From Garcia nutans (Eukaryota > Streptophyta > Magnoliopsida > Malpighiales > Euphorbiaceae): a stretch of DNA of 64,000 nt. A program made the position numbers and the translations under genes. Positions 50,001-62,366 of the stretch are shown one piece after another (within the stretch, counting starts at the first letter, position 1; every line of letters begins with the position of its first letter). The notes below the pieces were generated by a model that saw only the letters and a list, made by a program, of their open reading frames with translations, was not told the origin of the DNA and searched no databases. The stretch spans positions 15,706,501-15,770,500 of the forward strand of contig CANTUV010000007.1 in the NCBI GenBank assembly GCA_947685225.1. Reading direction: 5' to 3'.

Positions 50001-53000
50001 TCTTAGCAAAGTGCATTATTCTTAATCTTCTCTGTAGACCATTGAATATAACAGTGCACAGACTTATTATTTATCCTCCCCACATTCTGCGGGTTATGCA
50101 TGCATACTTACATGCCAAGTACATTGATGCAGGTCAGCTTAGTTGGACAGCTGCAGCTCCTTTCTTCAACAGTGACTATGCTGGCTGTACCCTCCCCTTC
50201 TTTGACAGCTACTTTGGCCCGTTAGCTTCATCCTGACTCTTATTTTTCCGTTGAATTTCTTCAAATACACCATGTTTGTTACTCATTAGGATTTAACTGG
50301 GTTTGATAATGAAATAACATGACATGAAGGTGGAGGAAATCATCCTGCTGTCGCTGTTCCTCTGGTGGCTTTGGGAACTCAGAGTGGAACAATTGATGTC
50401 ATTGATGTTTCTGCCAATGCTGTTGCGGCGAGCTTCTCAGTTCATAATGGTACTGTTAGGGGATTACGATGGCTTGGAAATTCTAGACTGGTTTCATTTT
50501 CTTACAATCAGGTATAGACAGTTGATTGAAAGACGTTATTGGTTTAAATATATCATAATGAGTTTCATTTATTTGTCTTTTCGTTTTCCCCTCCCTCTTC
50601 TCTGTGACTCAGGTGAATGAAAAAACTGGAGGTTATATTAATAGGCTTGTTGTGATCTGCCTTAGAAGTGGCCTAAATAGGCCATTTCGGGTTTTACAAA
50701 AGCCTGAGCGTGCACCCATTAGAGCTTTAAGGACTTCTTCATCCGGAAGGTTGTCTTGAAATTGATCTTTTGTGGCTTCAATGCATATGAGCTTTGCTAT
50801 TTCATAAATAACTGCAAGACTTGTACCTCTTATTTGTTTTTTTGAATGTTTCTTTCAGTATCTCTCCTCTGTACATCTTTTTGTCTTAACTGATATTGAT
50901 AGACAGATCATAGCATAAGCTTTCATTTCTAGCTTATACTTGTTTTTTTAAAATTTCCAGGTATCTGCTTATTTTGTTTCGCGATGCCCCTGTGGAAGTT
51001 TGGGCAATGACAAAAAGTCCCATTATGGTGAGTTGGCTAATACCTTTTCTGTTTTATTTTACACTAGATATTCTCCATTTCTTATACAATTATTTAGTTG
51101 CTTTTGTTTGAAAATGAATTATATTAGTGACTGGCCATTTGTACTGTATTGGTGAATACCATGGCCAAGCTTGGGAGTTGATGCTGGACCAAGTGAATGC
51201 TTTAAATATATCTTTATTTCTTATCATTTTTTCCTTTTGAAATTAGTGTGAGGACTATGAATATATACGTTTGCAGCAGATGTGCTTGGATATTTATTAG
51301 CCAAAACATGTCTGCATGGGATATTTATTAGCCAAAACATGTCTGCATGGGATATTTATTGGCCAAAACATGTCTATCTTGTATTTCCTTTTCATAAGGA
51401 ATTTATATTTGTACTGTACTATTTTATTTATTGGATGGAAGCAAATGCTGTGGTCTCTTGGTGCAAATGCAATTTTTACTTAAATTGATAAAATAAAATG
51501 AAATTTATTTTCTTTTTACAGTGGAATTGCTAATTTAAATGACAGGTCTCTGACATTGCTGATACATTGGATTATATTTTCCATAGCCTTTGAACTATTG
51601 CTTACATTGATATTGGACTGCTTTGAAATCATCTATCGTTTCCATTGAACAGTTATTTTTTTTTACATTAAAGTGTGCAAAAAGTTGCTAAACTGATCAT
51701 TGTAATGGAAATTTACTATTTTCTAAAAAGAAAATTAAGCTGGTGAGAAGTCGTCAAAAAGAAGTATTAACAAACTTCTATTGGGAAGTAAGTAGATTTG
51801 CTAATTTCTTTGAAGGTTAATAGACTGCTAAACTGGACTCTAGCAATCGTCTTCTTGTTAAGGCTTCTGTTTGAGAATAGAAGAGTGGAGGAAAGAAGAT
51901 AAAGAGAAAAAGTTGTAAAGGAAGAGAAAATTATTTTTCCATCTTTTTTTTTGGATGGGAGAGAGGAAGAATAAAAAGTAGTTAAATAGAAGGGAAAATT
52001 ATATTTTTACCGTTTCTTTTTTTTTTTTCTTTTGAGAAAAGTTATTATAAAGATATATTGGTTATTTAGCATAGTTTCTCCACAGGTGGGGAGAAAATAC
52101 TTTTGTGGGTCCCGCATGCCTTTTTCTACTCTCATTTTCCTTACCTCCATGTTCATTCATTTCAAACAAGGCAAAAATAGAGTATTCTCTCATTTGTTTC
52201 CCCTATCGTTCTTTATCCTTCCCAAACATAGGGCAAAGTTGTGACTTCTTCTTAGTCTTAGTTGTGCTCATACTTGGCAATCAATTCTTCTGTATCAATT
52301 CTTAGAAGCATTTTGTTTTCGTTGGATTTAGGTGCCATGTTTTATTATTACATGCTTTTTTCCTTAACCATGATACTCTCAGTAGGACTGCAATATGTTG
52401 GTTTCTTGTTTTCTAGTTCCTGTAGTTCAGGAAATCTCAAGCTTCATTGTGCAATTCCTTTTTTTTTTTTTTCACATTTATATGCTATTACATATTGAAT
52501 CAAGTTATTTCAGAAGAGAGGCCAAATTCGTCTTGAACTGTTGAGCGATGTTCAAATAAGTCCTTAAACTCGAATTTGGGCTAATTGGATCAGTACTTCT
52601 ACTTTTTAGCCATCTGACCCAAATTGTTTTTCACCAGTCTCAAGTACACTGCATTAGAATAAATAAAATAATATTGCATTTACTTTTCTTCTCTTTTACT
52701 TCCTGATGTAAACGACATTTTTTTCTAGATTTTATCAAAACACTATCATTTTCTGATTTCATATCCAAGCTAATCATGGTTAAGAAACTAATTGGAACAA
52801 CTTAACCATGATTAGATAAACTGCTGTTTTGAGTTAAACACAAAGCACTCATGTTTTGAATAAGATGAGAAAAGAATCTGCCGATCTGGAAATGTTCTCT
52901 TTGTGTGGCTTCATCTCTTATACTGGGTATTCTCATTGGATTTTGGTTTTGACGTGGATGATGCTAGTAATGGGTTCACAGAGAAGTATGATGTGAAAGA

Positions 53001-56000
53001 ATTGAAGAAAGGGTTGTCTAACTTCAAAATTATAGTCATGTTTTCTCTAATATTCTTATTTGTTTTATTTTATTTCTTCTACTTCAGGTTATAAGTTTAC
53101 ATTGCATAAGATATAATAAAGATTTTCCATTTATGGAAGTCTTAGGTTTTCCATCTATTCTCTGACTTGTACTTCTCAATTTTTTTTTCAAAACTTGTTT
53201 TTTTCTATTTCTAGAATCTTTCATTATTTGCCTCTAACATGATCACTCAAACCCATAAGTCATTTCCTTCACTTTCTTGGGATAATTACATTTCTATGTT
53301 TTCTCTCATTTCTAATAATACCCATTAGTTTTTTACTTCACTTTCTTGGGATAACTACATTTCTATATTTTCTCTCATTTCTAATAATACCCATTAATTT
53401 TTTACTTCAAGCATGAACTATGTAATCTGACTAAACATTTTTCTTCAAAATCTTGGGTACTTCCAAGTTCTTTCTCACTCGTCTCTCATTTCTAGAATAC
53501 CAACTAGTTATGTGTGCATCTTCAAAATTGTAATCTCATTCTCTGCAAAAACTTAGATGGCTCATAGACGCAATTTCTCATATTAGAAAGAGAGAAGAGA
53601 GGATTGTTGAGTATCTCATATTTGCCTAAATATAACAATGATGTGTTTTTTATAATGGTTTGGACAATTCTGATCTCACAAGTTAGCTTTTAAAGTTGGG
53701 TTAGGTCCAAGTTTATTTTCTCAACGTGGTATCAGAGTCAAGTATAAGAATATATATGGAAACAAAGTGTCACATTGAATAAATACATAACATATGAGTT
53801 ACTAATGTAGAAATGAACTCTCCAACATTAACAGCTGACTTTTAACGTTGGCTCTTCCAAATCTATATTAAGAAATTCATCCTGGTATCATAGCAAAAAT
53901 TAATTCTTACGATCCCATTTCTCATAATTTTTATGATCTCATTTCTCATAAATTTGGTCTAAGATTTTAATTACTTTCAATTTGCGTGGTGATGGGTTTT
54001 TAGAATATGTTCTTGCCGCGCAGTAAGTTTCGTTCGTTTGGTGATGGGCTTTCAGAATTTGTTCTTGCCCTATGGCGGGTTTCTTTCGCCTGCTGATGGG
54101 CTTTTAAATAATTATTCTTCGTCTGGTATGGGTTGTTTTTCGGACTTTCAATCATTTCGCTTGGTATGAGATGCCCCTCAGGCTTCAAAATTCTCTTGAT
54201 TTAGTCTGTATTACAAAATTGCAAGTGTTAATTAAATTTATTAAAAATTATTTTGGTCCAGTTGCCACTTGGAGGGGCTAATAAGAATATATATGAGAGT
54301 AAAGTCTCATATTGAATACATACAAAGCATGTGAGTGATTAATATATAAATGAGCTTTACAACCTTAACAACTAGCTTTAAAGTTGGCTCTTCCAATTCT
54401 ATATTAAAAAATTCATCAATGATGAAACAAATCTAAGATTTAAAAATTGCTGAAATAAGTAATAATTGATTATCGTTGGCTAATGTCAATGGAGATGGGA
54501 CCGAGATTGCCTCAGTTGATATTGCTGCAAAGGTTACATAAATTATGCCTTCTTTTTTCCTTTATTTCCCTCAAGGAACTCAAGATAAGCTTTGCCGCTA
54601 GCCTAATATTGTTTTACTTGTTATTATTCATTTGTTTTTTGTGTGTTCAAGCATAATGCTGTGTCAGAAATTGGGTAAAATGGTCAATAGAAGTATTTGC
54701 CCAATTAGTCCAATTCAATCTTTAGGGCCTATGGCCTTTATTCGAATGTATTTCCCCTTTGTTAACTAATAGAACTAGACAATTCTTTTATTGTTTTATT
54801 AGATTCATGGTGTAATTGAGCTTTTTATGATATCTTTATTTTCATTTTTCAGATTTGAACTATTTGTTTCTGCATTTGGATAATTATTATGCTTATGCCT
54901 CCATGTAGCTTAGATCATTGGCTCTTCCATTCACTGTATTGGAATGGACTCTTCCAACAGTTCCACGAACAGTTCAAAATGCTCCGTCTAGGCAATTTTC
55001 TTGTTCATCTAAAGATCCGCAACCTGTAGCACCAGATGGAGCATCTACACCAAAGGCAGCTTCATCAGAATCTAGTGAGCTTTTTTCACTTTGATTTATT
55101 AAAGCACTGTATGACATAGTGGTTACTCTTATCATTTGTATTTTTAACAATGAAGTAGCTTTTATGTGCAGTGGCAGCAAGCTCAGATGCATCTCAGGAT
55201 GACACAGCGGAAAGCTTCTCATTTGCATTGGTAAATGGTGCACTTGGAGTTTTCGAGGTCTATGGGCGAAGGATCCGGGACTTCAGGTATATATAAATTT
55301 CAAAACATGATGTAATCACTATTCCACTTTTCCAAGTTATAGAAAAAGCAAATGGTCTAAAAACATTCTTAACTTTCTTTTATTTTTTTTTAATGCACCT
55401 TGATTGATGCTTTGGCTGTTGCACCTGAAATTATGCTGTCCACCTTTGTTTTATGTGGAATAAACAAGTTGTAGACTTCAAATCCTTTTCCAATGTCAGC
55501 TTAGATGAATGGATATTGTTTTTTACAATTATATGACTAGGATTATATAAGCATAGATTTTGCATTTCAGTGATCAAAATTCAAAATTAAGCTCTTAACT
55601 TACCACCCTCAATCAGAAAAGAATAAACTATAAAAGTTACAAATACCTTGTTGATGAACCATGTATAGTTTACAACCTCTATTTGAGCTTTGCCTTATTT
55701 TTGCATTTATCTTTACCATTATAATCTGTTGTATTATTCATATCATACCTTTTCATCATAATTCACATTTCACCCCCACTTTTTTATCAGGACTCCGGGA
55801 TGATGTGATGGAGCTCACATAAGTTGACAAGTGTGATGTGTCTTTATCACATATGCAATGTCTAGATATTATAAACGAATACAACATTAGAAAATTAGAT
55901 GATTGAAGATGGTTGCTTTATTAATTTATATGTTGTCTGAAGTTTAATAATTAGAGCTGGCAATAGGGACAATTGGGTAGGCTTGAGTCAGGTACTTTGG

Positions 56001-59000
56001 GGTTTGGATAGCTGACAAGTGTCAATGACACTATTGACCCAAAATTTTCAAGTTAGTTTTTTCATATTACTACTATATAAATAGTTTGTGCTCATTCTTA
56101 TACTTTAAAGAAGGTGCAAAATACTTCTAAATTTCACAACAAAAGATATAAAATCCAAAAAGTAAGTAATTTTAGAGGAAAATTTATGAAACTAGTAGCA
56201 TCTTCCACAAAGAATGAATAAGGTGGTGGAAACATGTGCTTTATTGAATTGACAAAAAGAAAAATTCAAAATACTGGTAAAGTTATCTTCTTGAAATTCT
56301 TTGTTAATAAATAATAAGCGAATGAGCATACAATACTCATAAATATTGGAAGACCCTTTTTGCATATCCTTATATTCAGAACCTGTCCAATAAACATATA
56401 ACAGTTTTCACTGAGCGCGATTATAAATTAATTGTTTTATAGCTGTTAAACTTAAATTCCATAAGTTCAAAAGTAAAAATATTACAAAAATCCCTCTGGT
56501 GTTTGGCATATTAAACGCTTGGGTATTTCATTTTATTAAATTCATATTTTGCTTCTCGAGCTGATATGAACGATTTTATTCTTCATTGCTGAAAACCTGA
56601 AACTAAGCTTAGTGTAAGTTAAAAATGATGCAGGTTTTTGTCTAAGCATATCATTTTGTATTGTAAAAAGAGCGCAAGTATTTAATTTTTATAAAATTGG
56701 AGGACTGTATTAATCTTATAAAAAAAAGAATGTGCAGAAAAAGGTACTATTCACTTTCTGTAAAAATTTCTATCCAAAATTATATCTTTTTGGGTAATCT
56801 GTGACCTTACCCTAAAGTTTCTATTGTTTTGGGGCAAAAGTGACACCATTGACCTATTTCTTGAGTGGATTGGGATCGGGTGATTGCTACCTCTATTAAT
56901 AACTTCAATTTTTGCATGGCCATCAACTCACTTTGGCATTCCATATCTCTTTCTTACAAACATAAAATACCCACTTCGTATCCAGAGTCATTTTGATTTA
57001 TTGGTGAGCAAGCATTGGTTTGTTATAACTAACATTTATACTACATGAATGTATAATTTATCTTGTTCACTTTATCTCATATAACATTTTGCTTCTCTTC
57101 TCTGCAGACCAAAATGGCCTTCTTCTTCCTTTGTCTCCTCTGATGGATTGATTACAGCCATGGCTTACCGCTTGCCCCACGTCGTATGTATACGATAAAA
57201 GTTCCATTTCATTGTTCATCTACATCAGAATCTTGGTTCTTCCAAAAGTTGTATTATGGGAGGCAGTGACTTTACTATTTCTCAGGTTATGGGAGACAGG
57301 TCAGGGAGCATAAGATGGTGGGATGTGACTACTGGACATTCTTCATCATTCAATACTCATAGGGAAGGAATCCGGAGAATAAAATTCTCTCCTGTTGTTC
57401 CTGGAGACCGTAGCCGAGGGCGTATTGCAGTGCTTTTTTATGATAATACCTTTTCTGTATTTGACCTTGTAAGCATGAAAATTGACAATTAGCACTCTTG
57501 CTTATTTATACATTGTGCATATTATTTGTTTTCACTCTACATATGATTTACACGTACATGCTATGTGTTATAGTTGAAGATATGCTTAGAAATTTTGAAG
57601 TTCCCTTCTCTCTTGCTGCCTTTTTTTTTCTTTCCTTGATGGTGGCACAGGGTAGGATTTAGGGGAAATTTGAGAACTTATAGATGATTCCTGAGCCATT
57701 TTTGTTAAAATCTGGCGTGCTTCTGCCACATATGAATGCTTTTGAATTATATGTTTTAGCATTAGTAATTAAACACCTTTTGTTCATTTTTAGTTTTTAG
57801 AGTTTCTTCATTTAATCCTGATATTTTAACTGTTCTCTAATTGCAGGATTCACCTGATCCATTAGCCAATTCCCTATTGCAATCTCAGTTTCCTGGAACC
57901 CTTGTGTCGGAACTTGATTGGTTGCCTTTGCGGACTGACAAAAATGACCCTCTGGTATTATGCGTTGCTGGAGCTGATAGCAGCTTCCGTCTTGTTGAGG
58001 TTAACGTGTAAGTGTTTTAAATGAGTTATGGACTCCCTTTTATGCTATTATTACTGCCATCCTAAACTAAATAGTTAAAGGAACCTATCACGACTAATTT
58101 TATCCAAGTATCCTTGATAAGATCTTGAACGGTGCTATAGTGGTGGAGCTGGTAGCTGCTTCTGTAATTTCATTCAAGTATGTAATCGTCACTTTAGATG
58201 AGTTAGTCAGATACCTTTTTTTTTTGCTATAGCTACTGGCAGATATGGGCCAACATGACCTTGGATGTTGCTATATGTGGCTCTGATTTGACAGGAAGAA
58301 AGAGTTTTAGGTGACTTAACAAGCAATTGATGTGTGCTCATTTTCTCTGATACTAGCAATTGATGTTTGCTCATTTTCTCTGAAACTAATCAATCTTACT
58401 TCGGCAAGAAAGAATGATACATAAATTGGAGCTGAGATTTGGAAATTAATTTACTCTTAGGCAAAGATCTTCCTTCAACTCCATTTTTTTATGTCCTTGT
58501 TATACATTTGGCAGATCTGAGTTGACAATATCAAACTTAGATCACAGAAAAGTTCTAGGTCTCTTACAGGTGTTAGGCATTTGAGATTGAAATTTTTGAT
58601 GTGTAAATTTGAGTTTAGTCCACTGTAAAGTCTGTAATGTGGTGATATAGTGACATGTTGCAAAATGGTGGCAGAATTCTTGCACATCATAAACTAATCT
58701 ATATCACATTAAGGTGACCCATTTACTAGAATTCACACCATTGGTGTATGAATGTTGTCATGCCCCTTAAGGATTTGTTAGTTTACCCATAAATGCTCAA
58801 TTAGCTTTTAAGTTTTAAATATTATGTATTTGCGGTAACTTTTTGGCTGATAAGCTGTTTAAAATGTTATATTTGGTGCTTTAATTGCCATGCTGTTCTA
58901 TTAATGCAGAAATGACAAAAAACTTGGTTATGAACTTCCCCGACCTATCAAAGAAAGGTTCCGGCCTATGCCAATATGCTCTCCAATACTTTTTCCCACA

Positions 59001-62000
59001 CCACATGCCCTGGTAATTATCCTGCATTTTTACTGCTTAATTTAGATTCTGTGTGATATGTTACACCTCCCTGTGATAATTGACTTACCTGTTATTACTG
59101 TATTCTTTTTTACATCTTCTGGTTAAATTCGATATTTCCTGAGTTATGTGTAAACTGGGGAGGGGTTGTATTAGAAAAAAAAAAAAAAGAATAGGCTTTA
59201 CTCTCTGCCTCCTACTCTTTTCTTCTTCAATTGAAAAAGCAGGAAAAATCTTCAATCAAAATTAGGATGATATTGCTGGCCTTGGAGTTTTACCTCCTCT
59301 TGTCTTTGTGGAGGTGATGCTGAATATGCAGAAATGCCTTAAAAAAAGGGATATTGATGCTGAATATGCAGAAATGCCTTAAAAAAAGGGATATTCTCAA
59401 AGATGTGATTAAAAGTTACCATGCAGAAGGGATTTCTGTGCTGATAACACACTGCTGCTGCTCCTTTGCTATAGGCATTGCGGATGATCTTGCAATTGGG
59501 TGTGAAGCCCTCTTGGTTTAACACTAGTGGCACAACCATTGATAAGAGGCTCCACTCAATTCCAGGAACTGCTGCACCTGATGCAGATTTGCGGAGTTAC
59601 ATGATTGATTTAGCTGCTATTGGGGACTCTGTAGTGCCAGAAATGCTCCTTAAAGTATTAGAGCCTTATCGGAAAGAAGGTGGGCTTCTTTTCTTATTTA
59701 TTGTTAGAGAAGGCTTTCCCATATGACTATTTTGATTTGTAGTCACCTGTTCCAAATGTTTCCCATTCTTCAAGGCTGCATTCTTGATGATGAGAGAGCA
59801 AGATTATATGCTACCATAGTCAACAAAGGTTGTTCTGTGAGGTTTGCTTTTGCAGCTGCTATTTTTGGTGAAACCTCAGAAGCACTTTTCTGGCTGCAGT
59901 TGCCTCGTGCTCTGAAACATTTGATGAATAACTTGGTAAATAAGTCTCCAAAGAAAGTACCTACCACAGATTCAGACCTACAGCTTGATGATGCAGCTAT
60001 GCTTAACAGAATTTCATCGAAGGGAAAATCAATGAGTGGTACTGTGAAAAGAGACTCATTGGTAAGTCAATTGTGTATTATTTGTTTTCATTCCTTTTTC
60101 TCTTCTCTTCCTTTGTCTCTCTTTTTTATACTGCTGACTCTTCATGTAATCATTTTTTATGCATGAACATCATATTCTATTGTAAATTGAGCTATTTGTG
60201 TAACAGAGCAAAGGTCAGCTCGGATTGATGGCTTTCCAGCAAGAAGAATTATGGGAGAGTGCTAATGAGCGAATTCCTTGGCATGAGAAGCTAGAGGGAG
60301 AAGAAGCCATTCAGAATCGTGTGCATGAGTGAGTCCTCTATTTTATGTTCATTGCTGTATGCACTGGTTATCATTTTATGCTAGTCAATTGCTGCTATGT
60401 GAGTGGACAATTTTGGTGTAGTTTGTTCCATCGTAAGCTTGAGAATGTATAAATTGGCTTGGAGTTGTGAGCATGCCTGAGATGCAAGGTGCTAACCCTA
60501 GTGCTTCTACTGGAAAAGGCAACGCACTTGCTTTATGGCTTAGTTTCCCTCCTCCTTCCAGGCGCAAGTCCCAGGAAAAGGGCAAAATTGTCATCACCTC
60601 TTTCATCTGCAAAACCCACCACTACCAGATCTGGAACTTGCTAATTCACCAGAAGCCAGTATGACCCACTGGAAGATTTTTGGAAGTGCTTTCATTGGAA
60701 TCCTGTTGAACCACCACCTGTGGAATTGCTGGTCATCAGTGCTTCTGTTCAATGCCCATGCTCCTCAATTCCCTCTCCTACCTTGTTTTGGGTCCTCTCT
60801 TGTTCTTTCTCTGCCCTCTTCCCTTGGCAGCGTCAAGCTTGGCTTCAATAGTTTTGGGTTTCCTATGTTTCTTACTTTCTTTTATTTCTTTATCATAGCA
60901 ACAATTCCAAAAGCATCTCAGGGAAATGGTGCTTCTGGACTTGCGTCTGTTTAGAATCACTCTCGTTTCTGGATGCTATTTCTGTGTGTGTTTCTCTTTT
61001 GGGTGACTTCTCCAATTTCTGCCTCAAACAAGTGATGGAAAAATGATATTTTGGTTTAGTTATATTTGTTTTGTGTTTTACTCTTTTGGTTAGGTTGTTA
61101 CTTTGGTTGTTGGTTAAATAGTGCTAATATCTTTGGTTGGTTAAATAGTGCTAATATCTTATTTTGTTATGGATAGTTGATCTTAATCTTTCACATCTTG
61201 CAAATTTATATTTTTGCACCTGAACTCTTTGGCATGTGTGCCTGCGTCCCTTTATTCCTTGCGCCTTTAAGAAGTATGAATTGGCTGTCATTTTGTGATT
61301 CCTAGTATTGTTTTGTTCTTTCTGAAGCTTGATAACATTTTGGTGGTGAAATAAAACCGAAGATGGATAGTTCTTTATGTTTAAGTGTAATAACTCTTTT
61401 AATATTCAAAGTGACAATCAAATAATTTCATAATCTTCATGATTTTATCTTTGCACAAGACTACTGCCTTATGGAGTGCTGAGTAGTTGGGAATTTGGGA
61501 TTAACTTTGTTCAGTATGCATCAAGTTTCTTCTATTAATTTTTCTCTTTCATGAAGATTTTATACTCAAACTTAATTCTTTTTTAATCTTAATCTAGTTG
61601 AGATCAGCTTTATAATTCTTTTCCTGCATTGCAACTTGGTGTAGAGCTGTCTTGCTAAATTCCCACTGCATCACCTTTTCATACTAGATCTACCCCCTAA
61701 TTATTCTGCAATTAGATATGCTTGACCTTTCCAATTGATGCATTTGCTAAACAATGATGGATGTTCCGAATCATCTCAATTGTGCCTGGATTCAATTTTA
61801 ATGTGTAACTTCCACCTTACTATGAATGCACTCATTCCTCATCCGGAATTTCCTTTCATGAGTTTGGAAGCAACACACTCTCAAATAGGTTGATAAAGAG
61901 CATGCATGTAAATATGCAATTCCGAAAAAAAGTGTTTGTTTTGATTCGACTAGTTCTACAGTGTTGCCTGTGTTTTAGGGCTCTAGATTCACTTGGATAA

Positions 62001-62366
62001 TAATCATATCTCGTTTCCATAAGCAGACTTGTGTTAGTTGGGAATTTGGAAGCAGCAGTTAGTTTGTTGCTTTCCACCTCTCCAGATAGCTCTTGTTTCT
62101 ATGCGAATGCTCTGCGTGCGGTTGCTCTTTCTTCTGCTGTGTCAAGGTCTCTTCATGAACTTGCAGTTAAGGTGAGCATTTATTTTGACCTGCATATGTT
62201 TCAACATCAGCAGACAAAGCGTGATTGGCATACAAGATTTATATTTTTCTGTTCCTGATTCTTGATTATCAAGGTTGTTGCAGCTAATATGGTCAGGACT
62301 GACAGATCATTGTCTGGCACTCATCTTCTTAGTGCTGTTGGAAGGTATCAAGAAGCTTGTTCTCAG
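47045..62366 (+). CDS. WDR11: WDR11-like WD40 protein, first 17 coding exons (3' end outside window)
   Basis: Exons: 47045-48030, 49358-49838, 50133-50220, 50330-50511, 50613-50749, 50961-51027, 54909-55074, 55172-55286, 57108-57183, 57286-57468, 57847-58007, 58910-59012, 59475-59679, 59775-60061, 60207-60328, 62027-62171 and 62274-62366. All have GT-AG borders and consistent phase, giving 1199 codons; plant WDR11 is about 1.3-1.4 thousand aa, so the last part is missing. The N terminus has WDCLLPGPPSRNNFG and LSPSGLLAFPSG; WD-like blocks include DLHGRIALLDFR, HLDGRLSIWR, HNGTVRGLRWLGNSRLVSFS and GDRSGSIRWWDVTTG. Animal WDR11 works with FAM91A1 to tether endosome-derived vesicles at the trans-Golgi; the same role in plants is inferred. 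The Arabidopsis counterpart I recall is AT3G33530. Exon 3 and parts of others lie in frames not visible as long ORFs. Confidence 0.93.
48456..48541. repeat. 47-bp tandem duplication in WDR11 intron 1
   Basis: The unit gctaaaggttgtctttaag...tacaaagtcta occurs twice with a period of 47 bp and about one difference (agtaact versus agtcact). Confidence 0.9.
48701..48985. mobile_element. Tourist/PIF-Harbinger-type MITE in WDR11 intron 1
   Basis: The termini CCTTTGTTTGG and its exact inverse CCAAACAAAGG bound 285 bp of purine-rich/pyrimidine-rich sequence with partial inverted symmetry. Flanks are ...taat and taaa..., compatible with a 3-bp TAA/TTA-type target site. No coding capacity. Confidence 0.75.
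51288..51375. repeat. 31-bp tandem repeat, 2.8 copies, in WDR11 intron 6
   Basis: Units ggatatttattagccaaaac plus atgtctgcatg start at 51288, 51319 and 51350. The third differs by one base (ggcc for agcc) and is truncated. A local minisatellite with no spacer structure. Confidence 0.95.
51862..52233. mobile_element. Probable Tourist-like MITE in WDR11 intron 6
   Basis: The left side ggcttctgtttgag and the reverse complement of the right side, ccctatgtttggg, are a degenerate inverted pair. Purine-rich left half (gaggaaagaagataaagag) and pyrimidine-rich right half follow the usual symmetric layout. The target duplication is not clear. Confidence 0.4.
53268..53408. repeat. 69-bp tandem duplication in WDR11 intron 6
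   Basis: The unit ttcactttcttgggataa...cccattagttttttac is repeated once with a period of 69 bp and only a few substitutions. Confidence 0.9.
53744..54418 (+). mobile_element. TRIM (terminal-repeat retrotransposon in miniature) in WDR11 intron 6
   Basis: Direct repeats of about 138 bp (53744-53881 and 54281-54418) share ataagaatatatatg, cacattgaataaatac / catattgaatacatac, and ttggctcttccaa. A primer-binding site like tggtatcatagc (53883-53894) follows the first. A polypurine tract tggaggggc (54270-54278) precedes the second. The internal 400 bp has no coding capacity. A further primer-binding site (tggtatcagagtcaag, 53727-53742) lies just upstream after LTR-like text (about 53640-53726), suggesting a second, related element in tandem. 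Confidence 0.8.
58322..58387. repeat. 33-bp tandem duplication in WDR11 intron 11
   Basis: The unit agcaattgatgtgtgctcat plus tttctctgatact is present twice, with two or so differences. Confidence 0.9.
59315..59394. repeat. 40-bp perfect tandem duplication in WDR11 intron 12
   Basis: The unit tgatgctgaatatgcagaaa plus tgccttaaaaaaagggatat is repeated exactly once more with period 40. The identity suggests a recent event. Confidence 0.95.
60430..60960. other. Unexplained, less AT-rich stretch in WDR11 intron 15
   Basis: Intron 15 (60329-62026) holds about 500 bp with more even base composition and open frames on both strands (plus 60467-60664 and 60661-60954; minus 60778-60960). The minus strand includes a Lys/Arg-rich run (KGRGQRKNKRGPKTR). 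I recognise no family. It could be a captured gene fragment or an old insertion. Confidence 0.35.
61107..61160. repeat. 27-bp tandem duplication in WDR11 intron 15
   Basis: ggttaaatagtgctaatatc appears at 61112 and 61139, in a 27-bp unit with ttggttg-type linkers. Confidence 0.9.

Noticed and set aside
51288..51375. Regularly repeated 31-bp units that look CRISPR-like at first glance
   Set aside because: Units are directly adjacent without spacers, in an intron of a plant gene.
54475..54540. Possible extra WDR11 exon (gctaatgtcaatggagatgg...)
   Set aside because: It reads in frame briefly but does not match WDR11, and exons 6 and 7 already join in phase without it.
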